Origin: JAAYVZ01 sp035384965
GTDB lineage: Bacteria; Acidobacteriota; Thermoanaerobaculia; Thermoanaerobaculales; Thermoanaerobaculaceae
Assembly (NCBI GenBank): GCA_035384965.1
Contig: DAOOJE010000001.1
Coordinates: 124,001 to 188,000 of the forward strand
Length of the DNA stretch: 64,000 bases
Reading direction: 5' to 3'
In this document: positions 33,962 through 41,007 of the stretch, piece after piece
How positions within the stretch are numbered: position 1 is the stretch's first letter
How the letters are laid out: each line of letters opens with the position of its first letter
Position numbers and translations under genes: made by a program
The notes under the pieces: generated by a model
Database searches by the model: none
Seen by the model: only the letters and a program-made list of their open reading frames with translations
Told to the model about the DNA's origin: nothing

Positions 33962-34648
33962 ATGACCCGCCTGCTCGTGGTCGACGACGACGTCGAACTC
34001 GTGGCGCTCCTTCGCGAGTACCTCGAAGGGGAAGGGTTCGCCGTCGCGGCCGCGCACGACGGCGAGGCCGGCCTGCGCGTCGCGAGCGAGGGCGCGTTCG
34101 ACCTCGCGGTGCTCGACGTCATGCTCCCGAAGCTCGGCGGGTTCGACGTCCTGCGCCGCCTGCGCGAACGCTCGTCGTTGCCGGTGATCATGCTTTCGGC
34201 CCGAGGGGAGGAGATCGATCGCGTGGTCGGGCTCGAGCTCGGAGCCGACGACTACATGCCCAAGCCGTTCTCGCCCCGGGAGCTGGTCGCCCGCATCCGC
34301 GCCGTGCTGCGGCGCGGCCACGCCCAGATCTCACCCCCGGATGTGCTTGCGGTCGGCGACCTCGAGCTCGACCGCGGCACCCGCGCCGTTCGCGTGGCGG
34401 GACGGGCCGTGGCACTGACCGGCACCGAGTTCTCGATCCTCGAGCTGCTGGTGCGCGACGCCGGCAAGGTGGTGCGGCGCGACACCGTGTACCGCGAGGT
34501 ACTGGGCCGGCGCGCCGCCTCGTACGAGCGAGCGCTCGACGTGCACGTCTCGAACCTCCGGCGCAAACTGGGGCCCGGACCGGACGGCGGCGATCGGATC
34601 AAGACCGTCCGCGGGCTCGGCTACCTCTACGTCCGGAGCGGCGGCTAG
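33962..34648 (+). CDS. CpxR/OmpR-family response regulator
   Basis: A 228-residue regulator. The receiver domain has the acidic pocket VVDDD, phosphoacceptor Asp in LAVLDVMLPKLGG (about residue 51), Thr/Ser switch IMLSARGEE and Lys in ADDYMPKPFSPRE. The C-terminal winged helix has the OmpR signature (VALTGTEFSILELLVRDAGKVV, ALDVHVSNLRRKLG, IKTVRGLGYLYV). The sequence resembles CpxR closely. It is followed directly (TAGATG) by its histidine kinase. Likely targets are its own operon and the divergent MacAB-like exporter through the tandem sites upstream. Confidence 0.95.
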   Translation: MTRLLVVDDDVELVALLREYLEGEGFAVAAAHDGEAGLRVASEGAFDLAVLDVMLPKLGGFDVLRRLRERSSLPVIMLSARGEEIDRVVGLELGADDYMPKPFSPRELVARIRAVLRRGHAQISPPDVLAVGDLELDRGTRAVRVAGRAVALTGTEFSILELLVRDAGKVVRRDTVYREVLGRRAASYERALDVHVSNLRRKLGPGPDGGDRIKTVRGLGYLYVRSGG

Positions 34649-36034
34649 ATGCGCAGCCTGTTCGCGCGCATCTTCATGTGGTTCTGGCTGGCGATGCTGG
34701 CCTTTGCCGTGCTGCTCGTCGTTTCCTCGCCGTTCTTCACGCGCTCCCGCGCCTCGCTCGAGCGTTGGCAGCGCAACGTCGAGGAGCACCTCTCGCAGCG
34801 CACCGAGGAGGTCGCGACGCGCCTCGCGCAGGGCGAGACGTGGCCCTTCCCGCCCGCGGAACGGCACGGCGAGCGCCGCCCTCTCGCCGTCTTCGTGATG
34901 CGCCCCGACGGCACCCCGGTCGAGGGCCCCGAGCCTCCCTCGGAGGCCGTCGCGCTCGGCCGGCGCGTCGGCGCCTCAGGCGATACGGTTTCCGAGCGCT
35001 CCGGAATGTTCCACATGGTGGGGCGCGCCACCACCGCCCCTGACGGAGCCCACTACGTCGTCGTTTCGGCAGCGCGGCGTCCGCCTCGCCTCGTCGACCT
35101 CCTGGACCCTGCCGGGCTGTCGTGGCGCCTGGCGGCGCTCACCGCGCTGGTGGGTGCCGTGTGCTACTGGCTGGCCCGCCAGCTCGCCGCGCCGGTGGCG
35201 CGCCTGCAGGCGGTGGCGCGACGGCTGGCCGCCGGCGACCTGGCGGCCCGCGTCGACCCCCGTGTCGAGGCCCGGCGCGACGAGATCGGCACCCTCGCCC
35301 GCGAGCTCAACACCATGGCGGACCGCATCGACACCCTGGTCAACGCCCAGCGCCGGCTCGTCCGCGACGTCTCCCACGAGCTGCGCTCGCCGCTGGCGCG
35401 CATCCGTGTCGCGCTCGAGCTGGCGCGGCAGCGGGCCGGGCCGGAGGCCGGGCCGATCCTGGACCGGCTCGAGACCGAGTCGGACCGCCTCGACCATCTC
35501 ATCGGCCAGCTCCTCGAACTCTCGCGCCTGGACAGCGCAGGTCTCCCTGGAGACCCCGAGGACGTCGACCTCGCGGAGCTGGTCGCCGAGATCTCCGAGG
35601 ACGCCGGGTTCGAGGCCTCGACGCGCCGCGTGGCGGTGCTCGCCGACTGCCCCCGGCCGGCCGTGGTGCGGGGCCACCGCGAGGCACTGCGCAGCGCGGT
35701 CGACAACGTGGTGCGCAACGCCATCGCCTACACCCCCGAGGGCAGCGAGGTGCGGGTCGGCGTCGAGACGCAGGGCGGCTGGGTCGTGGTCACGGTGAGC
35801 GACTCGGGTCCGGGGGTGCCCGAGAAGGATCTTGCCTCGCTGTTCGAGCCGTTCTTCCGGGTCGAGGAGGCGCGCGAGCGCGGGCGCGGCGGGGCCGGCC
35901 TGGGGCTCGCCATCACCGCGCGCGCCGCGGCGCTGCACGGGGGCTCGGCCACCGCCGCGAACCGGCCCGAGGGCGGCCTCGAGGTCGCGCTGCGCGTGCC
36001 CGCTGCGCCGCCCCGCCTCGCCCCCGCGCTATGA
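34649..36034 (+). CDS. CpxA-like sensor histidine kinase
   Basis: A 461-residue kinase. Two membrane helices (about residues 10-30 and 157-177) flank a periplasmic sensor with SERSGMFHMVGRAT. A HAMP domain (LAAPVARLQAVARRLAAGDLAARV), the phosphorylated His in VSHELRSPLARIRVALELA and the ATP-binding domain (N box NVVRNAIAYTP, DSGPGVP, GGAGLGLAIT) follow. It starts immediately after the regulator stop. Its TGA overlaps an ATG at 36031 that is out of frame for the following HAD gene. Confidence 0.94.
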   Translation: MRSLFARIFMWFWLAMLAFAVLLVVSSPFFTRSRASLERWQRNVEEHLSQRTEEVATRLAQGETWPFPPAERHGERRPLAVFVMRPDGTPVEGPEPPSEAVALGRRVGASGDTVSERSGMFHMVGRATTAPDGAHYVVVSAARRPPRLVDLLDPAGLSWRLAALTALVGAVCYWLARQLAAPVARLQAVARRLAAGDLAARVDPRVEARRDEIGTLARELNTMADRIDTLVNAQRRLVRDVSHELRSPLARIRVALELARQRAGPEAGPILDRLETESDRLDHLIGQLLELSRLDSAGLPGDPEDVDLAELVAEISEDAGFEASTRRVAVLADCPRPAVVRGHREALRSAVDNVVRNAIAYTPEGSEVRVGVETQGGWVVVTVSDSGPGVPEKDLASLFEPFFRVEEARERGRGGAGLGLAITARAAALHGGSATAANRPEGGLEVALRVPAAPPRLAPAL

Positions 36035-36056
36035 TCACCGGCCGCCGGAGGGCCGT

Positions 36057-36716
36057 GCCACGCGCTACCGCTGCCTCGTCCTGGACCACGACGACACCGC
36101 CGTCGACAGTTCCGCCCGGGTGCACCACCCCGCTCACGTGCGCAGCATGGAGGTGTTGCGCCCCGGCGTGACGCCCGTCGATCTCGACGGCTGGTTCGTC
36201 AAGAACTTCGACCCCGGCATCATGGCGTTCCTCGTCCTTGAACTCGGCATGACTCCGGAAGAGCTGGCGGTGGAGCACCGCATCTGGCGCCAGCACACGA
36301 CCGTCGCGACGCCGCAGTTTTACCCCGGTTTCCTGGACGCCCTGGCGGCGTTCCGGCAGCGGGGCGGCCTTGTCACCGTGGTCTCGCACTCGGAGTCCGA
36401 CGTCATCCGCCGCCACTACCAGGAGGCCGGGCATCCCGAACCCGATCTCGTGTTCGGGTGGGACATGGAGCCCCAGCACCGGAAGCCGAGCCCCTGGGCG
36501 GTGCACGAGATCATGCAGCGGCTCCAGCTCGACGCGCGAGAGATCCTGGTGGTGGACGACCTCCGGCCCGGCATCCAGATGGCGCACGCTGCCGGCGTGA
36601 ATGCCGCCGCCGCCGGATGGGCGCACGACATCCCGGTCATCCGCGACTGGATGCGGAAGGCGTGCGTCGCCTACTTCGCGACGGTCGACGAGTTCGCCGA
36701 GTTTATCCTGCAGTGA
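36057..36716 (+). CDS. HAD-superfamily hydrolase, start codon unclear
   Basis: About 220 residues of a HAD phosphatase: nucleophile motif CLVLDHDDTAVDSS, motif II VVSHSESD, the Lys/Pro motif HRKPSPWAVHEIM and the acidic VVDDLRPGIQMA. Homologues usually begin a few residues before the DHDDT motif, but this frame has no ATG, GTG or TTG there. The ATG at 36031, which overlaps the kinase stop as expected for a coupled gene, is in another frame and would fit only if one base were added before 36060. The nearest in-frame TTG (35832) lies deep in the kinase gene. Either a one-base sequence error, a real frameshift or a non-canonical start. The start given is therefore approximate. Confidence 0.72.
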   Translation, partial: ATRYRCLVLDHDDTAVDSSARVHHPAHVRSMEVLRPGVTPVDLDGWFVKNFDPGIMAFLVLELGMTPEELAVEHRIWRQHTTVATPQFYPGFLDALAAFRQRGGLVTVVSHSESDVIRRHYQEAGHPEPDLVFGWDMEPQHRKPSPWAVHEIMQRLQLDAREILVVDDLRPGIQMAHAAGVNAAAAGWAHDIPVIRDWMRKACVAYFATVDEFAEFILQ

Positions 36717-36790
36717 AGGCGGCGGTGCGCGCACCGCCTTCCGTCGTGTCGGCGCAGGCCAACGATGAGTCACTTGATTCGATCGACCTC

Positions 36791-36819
36791 TTGACACGAT
36801 CCAGAGTCAGACCGATACT
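36791..36819 (+). promoter_or_regulatory. furA-katG promoter, probably giving a leaderless mRNA
   Basis: TTGACA (36791-36796), 17-base spacer and GATACT (36814-36819). The predicted start, about seven bases past the -10, coincides with the furA ATG at 36826, and there is no convincing ribosome site, so the transcript may lack a leader. Confidence 0.6.
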
Positions 36820-36825
36820 ACAGGC

Positions 36826-37386
36826 ATGTCCACCGCCCTCGCCGAGCTGCTGCGCCGCCACGGTGTCCACGTCACGGCCCAGCGGCTGGCCGTGCTCGAC
36901 GCCGTGGCACGCCGGCCGCACGGCACAGCAGACGAGATCGTGCAGGCCGTACGGGCCGAGATTGGCGCCATCTCCCGCCAGGCGGTGTACGACGCCCTCG
37001 CCGTGCTGACCGACAAGGGGCTGCTCCGGCGCATCCAGCCAGCCTGGTCGCCGGCTCGCTTCGAAGCTCGGGCGGGCGACAACCATCACCACCTCATCTG
37101 CCGCGCCTGCGGCTGCGTGGTCGACGTCGACTGCGCCGTGGGTGCGGCCCCTTGCCTCACACCGGCCGACGACGCGGGTTTCGAGGTCGACGAGGCCGAG
37201 GTCATCTATTGGGGGCGGTGCCCTCGCTGCCTGGCCCACACCACCGACGGGCAGGTCGTCTCGGCCGGCCCGGAGGCTTCGGCTCCACGCACCGGCAACC
37301 CCGCCAAGCGAGCGACGGCTCGCGAACCAGATGTTCCAGCGGAAGGAGGCGCACCATGTCCGAAAACCCCAGCACGTGCCCGGTGA
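36826..37386 (+). CDS. furA: FurA/PerR-type peroxide-responsive repressor
   Basis: A 186-residue Fur-family regulator. The winged helix (VTAQRLAVLDAVARRPHG, ISRQAVYDALAVLTDKGLLRR) is followed by the metal-binding dimerisation domain (GDNHHHLICRACGCVVDVDC, DEAEVIYWGRCPRC). The wording of these blocks is strikingly like actinobacterial FurA rather than ferric Fur. It sits directly before katG, as in mycobacteria, and probably represses katG until oxidised. The C-terminus extends about 35 residues beyond the usual end and overlaps the first 31 bases of katG. The katG ribosome site lies inside this extension. Confidence 0.9.
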   Translation: MSTALAELLRRHGVHVTAQRLAVLDAVARRPHGTADEIVQAVRAEIGAISRQAVYDALAVLTDKGLLRRIQPAWSPARFEARAGDNHHHLICRACGCVVDVDCAVGAAPCLTPADDAGFEVDEAEVIYWGRCPRCLAHTTDGQVVSAGPEASAPRTGNPAKRATAREPDVPAEGGAPCPKTPARAR

Positions 37387-39542
37387 TGGGCGCCCGACGC
37401 CAGAGACCGATGACGAACCGGGACTGGTGGCCGGAGCAGGTCGACCTGCGGGTGCTCCACCAGCACTCCCCGGCCTCGAACCCGATGGGCGAGGCGTTCG
37501 ACTACAGGAAGGAGTTCGAAAGCCTCGACCTCGAGGCCGTGAAGCGGGATCTCTTCGCCCTCATGACCGACTCGCAGGAGTGGTGGCCGGCCGACTGGGG
37601 CCACTACGGCGGGTTGTTCATCCGCATGGCGTGGCACTCGGCTGGCACCTACCGCATTGCCGACGGCCGCGGCGGCGCCTCGTCCGGCACCCAGCGCTTC
37701 GCGCCGCTTGACAGCTGGCCCGACAACGCCAACCTCGACAAGGCGCGGCGTCTGCTCTGGCCGATCAAACAGAAGTACGGGCGCAAGATCTCGTGGGCCG
37801 ACCTCATGATCCTGGCCGGCAACTGCGCTCTCGAGTCGATGGGGTTCAAGACGTTCGGCTTCGCCGGCGGGCGGGAGGACGTCTGGGAGCCGGAGGAAGA
37901 CATCGACTGGGGGCGCGAGACCGAGTGGCTGGGCGATCAGCGCTACAGCGGCGACCGGCAGCTCGAGGGACCGTACGGTGCCGTGCAGATGGGCCTCATT
38001 TACGTCAACCCCGAAGGGCCCAACGGCAACCCCGATCCCGTCGCCTCGGGCCGCGACGTCCGCGAGACGTTCGCCCGCATGGCGATGAACGACGAGGAAA
38101 CGGTGGCGCTCGTGGCCGGCGGCCACACGTTCGGCAAGTGCCACGGTGCCGCACCCGCCGCCCTGTACGTCGGGCGCGAGCCGGAAGGCGCGGGCCTCGA
38201 GGAGCAGGGCCTCGGCTGGAAGAACTCCTTCCGCAGCGGCAAGGGGCCGGACACCATCACGAGCGGCATCGAGGGCGCCTGGACGCCGAACCCCACCCGC
38301 TGGGACACCGGCTACTTCGACATGCTTTTCGGCTACGAGTGGGAGCTGGTGAAGAGCCCGGCCGGCGCCTGGCAGTGGGTCGCCAAGGACGTCGCCGAAA
38401 AGGACATGGTGCCGGACGCCCACGACCCCACCAGGAAGCACCCGCCGATCATGACCACTGCCGACATGTCTTTGCGCATGGACCCGATCTTCGAGCCGAT
38501 CGCGCGCCGCTTCCACGCCCACCCCGAGGAGTTCGCCGACGCCTTCGCTCGTGCCTGGTTCAAGCTCACCCACCGTGACATGGGCCCCCGTTCCCGCTAT
38601 CTCGGGCCGGAAGTCCCGGCCGAGGAGCTGATCTGGCAGGACCCCGTGCCCGCGGTCGATCATGAGCTGGTGGGGCCGGCCGACATCGCCGCCCTCGAGC
38701 AGCAGATCCTCGCTTCCGGCCTGTCGGTCGCGGAGCTGGTCTCGACAGCCTGGGCCTCGGCCTCGCCGTTCCGCAACTCCGACAAGCGCGGGGGCGCCAA
38801 CGGGGCGCGCCTCCGTCTCGCACCCCAGAAGGACTGGGAGGTCAACGAGCCCGAGCGGCTCGCTCGAGTGCTGGAGGTCCTCGAGGGAATCCAGGCCGCC
38901 TTCAACGCGGCGCAGCGTGGCGGCAAGCGGGTGTCGCTCGCCGACCTCATCGTCCTCGGCGGCTGTGCGGCCGTCGAGCAGGCGGCGAGGAGCGCCGGCT
39001 TCGAGATCGAGGTGCCGTTCGCCCCGGGGCGCACGGACGCCTCCCAGGAGCAGACCGACGTGGCGTCCTTTGCCGTGCTGGAGCCGAAAGCCGACGGCTT
39101 CCGCAACTACCTGCGCCCGGGGCTCGACCGGCCGGCGGAGCACCTGCTGGTAGATCGCGCCCAGCTCCTCACCCTCACCGCCCCCGAGATGACGGTGCTG
39201 GTGGGCGGCCTGCGCGTGCTCGGCGCCAACTATCGCCAGTCCAGGCACGGCGTCTTCACCGGGCGCCCCGGCACTTTGAGCAACGACTTCTTCGTCAACC
39301 TCCTCGACATGCGCACCGAGTGGCTGCAGACCGCAACCGAGGGGATCTACGAGGGACGCGACCGCGCCACGGGCCAGGTGAAGTGGCTTGGCACCCGTGT
39401 CGACCTGGTATTCGGCTCGCACTCCCAGCTGCGCGCCATCGCCGAGGTCTATGCCTGCTCCGACGGGCAGGAGAAGTTCGTGCGCGACTTCGTGGCCGCC
39501 TGGGCCAAGGTCATGAACCTCGACCGTTTCGACCTCGCCTGA
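37356..39542 (+). CDS. katG: catalase-peroxidase
   Basis: A 728-residue bifunctional haem catalase-peroxidase. Distal site Arg90, Trp93 and His94 in IRMAWHSAGTYR; proximal His in VAGGHTFGKCHGA; the Met-Tyr-Trp cross-link partners are present (Trp93, the Tyr of LIYVNPEGPNGNPDP, the Met of RMAMNDEE), as needed for catalase activity. The inactive C-terminal duplicate domain is complete. It detoxifies hydrogen peroxide in the cytoplasm. ATG 37356 has GGAAGGAGG at 37341-37349 and lies inside the end of furA, so translation is probably coupled to the repressor gene. Confidence 0.97.
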   Translation: MSENPSTCPVMGARRQRPMTNRDWWPEQVDLRVLHQHSPASNPMGEAFDYRKEFESLDLEAVKRDLFALMTDSQEWWPADWGHYGGLFIRMAWHSAGTYRIADGRGGASSGTQRFAPLDSWPDNANLDKARRLLWPIKQKYGRKISWADLMILAGNCALESMGFKTFGFAGGREDVWEPEEDIDWGRETEWLGDQRYSGDRQLEGPYGAVQMGLIYVNPEGPNGNPDPVASGRDVRETFARMAMNDEETVALVAGGHTFGKCHGAAPAALYVGREPEGAGLEEQGLGWKNSFRSGKGPDTITSGIEGAWTPNPTRWDTGYFDMLFGYEWELVKSPAGAWQWVAKDVAEKDMVPDAHDPTRKHPPIMTTADMSLRMDPIFEPIARRFHAHPEEFADAFARAWFKLTHRDMGPRSRYLGPEVPAEELIWQDPVPAVDHELVGPADIAALEQQILASGLSVAELVSTAWASASPFRNSDKRGGANGARLRLAPQKDWEVNEPERLARVLEVLEGIQAAFNAAQRGGKRVSLADLIVLGGCAAVEQAARSAGFEIEVPFAPGRTDASQEQTDVASFAVLEPKADGFRNYLRPGLDRPAEHLLVDRAQLLTLTAPEMTVLVGGLRVLGANYRQSRHGVFTGRPGTLSNDFFVNLLDMRTEWLQTATEGIYEGRDRATGQVKWLGTRVDLVFGSHSQLRAIAEVYACSDGQEKFVRDFVAAWAKVMNLDRFDLA

Positions 39543-39670
39543 CACGGTCGCGACGACCGTTCCACGACCCCCGGCGCGCGCCGCGGCGCTCGCCGGGGGC
39601 GCCGTCCGGGGTGCAGCCGTAGGGCACTTGGCCAGCCGACGCGGCGTGTGCGCGTGTTCGTCCGGAAGAG

Positions 39671-39676
39671 TAGAAT
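39671..39676 (+). promoter_or_regulatory. possible -10 of the OmpA-like gene
   Basis: TAGAAT at 39671-39676 without a clear -35; a start near 39683 would leave a leader of about 48 bases before GTG 39731. Confidence 0.3.
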
Positions 39677-39730
39677 CACGACATCGGCCGGCACCCCGAA
39701 ATGGACTCATCGCTTCACGAGGAGGGCGTC

Positions 39731-40954
39731 GTGCCGCGGAGGATGCTCATGCGCCCGTGTCTCGCCCCCATGTCCTTGGCACTGGCGGTGACCTGCGCCG
39801 CCGCTCCGGCGGTGGCGGCACCGCAGCCGAACTTGTTGAGCCTCGGCGCCGGGGTGGTCGTGGTCGTCGAGCCCGCGACGTACGCCAGCTGGCCCGTGCT
39901 CGCGATCCTCGATGACGACGCCGCCAGCGGCTGGGCGTGTGCCGAGGGTCGAACGACCGGCAACGTGTTCGTGTTCGAGCTGCCGGAGCCTTCGACCTTC
40001 TCCGCCTTCGAGTTCGACACGGCGGGGATCGACCAGGATGGCGCCGGAGCCAGGGACGTCGTGGTCGAGGTCTCGGCGTCCTCGGCCACCTCGGGGTTCG
40101 CGCCCGTGCTGCGCGCCTCGCTGAAAGATCGCGCCGACGGGCAGCGATTATCGGCCGCCGCCCCGGTCGAGGGGCGCTTCGTGCGCCTGACGATCCTGAA
40201 CAACCACGGAAACGACACGTGGACCGAGCTCATGGGGTTTCGCGGCTACGGCACCCAGCGGCAGCCGAAGCCGCTCGGAGACATTTCGGGCACGTACGAC
40301 ACCAGCTACTCGAAGTTCCATCTCCGCCAGCAGGGCACGGCTCTGGTCGGCTGCTACGAGTACGACGAGGGAGTGTTCGAGGGCACGATCGAGGGCCGGG
40401 TCATGAAGCTGGCGTGGACCGAGGGCGATGGGCACGGCCCGGCGGTGTTCGTCTTCACGCCCGACGGCCAGAGCTTCCTCGGCCACTGGTGGCACGGCAC
40501 CGACAAGGGCCTGCCCGCCGGCGCATGGAACGGGAAACGCGTCAGCACCCAGGTCGGGGGATGCCCGCACTGGTCCGGCTCGGTGGCGGGCGAGCTCCAC
40601 AAGGACCTCGCGGGCAGCGGCCGCGCCCGGCTGTACGGCATCCTGTTCGACGTGGACAAGGCGACGATCCGTTCAGAGTCGCTGCCCACCCTCGACGAGG
40701 TGGTGCGCCTGCTGGCAACGGAGCCCGACTGGCGGCTCCTCATCGAGGGTCACACCGACTCGACCGGCAGCCCCGCTCACAACCGCACGCTCTCGGAGGC
40801 GCGCGCCGCAGCCGTCAAGGCCTACCTCGTGTCGCGAGGCGTCGAGGAAGCTCGCCTGACCACCGCCGGCCTCGGTGCCGAGCGGCCGGTGGCCGACAAC
40901 GCGACCGAGCTGGGGCGGGCCCAGAACCGCCGCGTCGAGTTCGCGCGCCGGTAA
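39731..40954 (+). CDS. OmpA-family protein with discoidin-like N-terminal domain
   Basis: A 407-residue exported protein. GTG 39731 follows GAGGAGGG by five bases; then comes a signal peptide (MSLALAVTCAAAPAVAA). Residues about 35-180 resemble an F5/8 type C (discoidin-like) ligand domain: FVFELPEPSTFSAFEFDTAG and GRFVRLTILNNHG. A middle beta-domain (GDISGTYDTSYSKFHLRQQG, LVGCYEYDEG) follows. The last 120 residues are an OmpA peptidoglycan-binding domain (ILFDVDKATIRSES, LLIEGHTDSTGS, NRRVEFAR). It should bind peptidoglycan while displaying the upstream domains. Confidence 0.87.
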   Translation: MPRRMLMRPCLAPMSLALAVTCAAAPAVAAPQPNLLSLGAGVVVVVEPATYASWPVLAILDDDAASGWACAEGRTTGNVFVFELPEPSTFSAFEFDTAGIDQDGAGARDVVVEVSASSATSGFAPVLRASLKDRADGQRLSAAAPVEGRFVRLTILNNHGNDTWTELMGFRGYGTQRQPKPLGDISGTYDTSYSKFHLRQQGTALVGCYEYDEGVFEGTIEGRVMKLAWTEGDGHGPAVFVFTPDGQSFLGHWWHGTDKGLPAGAWNGKRVSTQVGGCPHWSGSVAGELHKDLAGSGRARLYGILFDVDKATIRSESLPTLDEVVRLLATEPDWRLLIEGHTDSTGSPAHNRTLSEARAAAVKAYLVSRGVEEARLTTAGLGAERPVADNATELGRAQNRRVEFARR

Positions 40955-40968
40955 GCGAGCCCCGGTCA

Positions 40969-40993
40969 GGGGCGAGGCCGGCGGCCTCGCCCC
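40969..40993. terminator. bidirectional hairpin between convergent genes
   Basis: Arms GGGGCGAGGCC (40969-40979) and GGCCTCGCCCC (40983-40993) form a perfect 11-bp stem with a 3-base loop between the OmpA-like stop and the kinase stop at 41008. There is no T-run, as is often true of terminators in GC-rich genomes. Confidence 0.55.
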
Positions 40994-41007
40994 GCACCAC
41001 CAGAGAA

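Noticed and set aside
32366..34321. Long in-frame extension upstream of the ABC ATPase
   Set aside because: It runs antisense or out of frame through the adaptor gene; ATPase homologues start at 32365.
37206..39710. 834-codon open frame antisense to katG
   Set aside because: Shadow of a well-conserved gene; no recognisable motifs.
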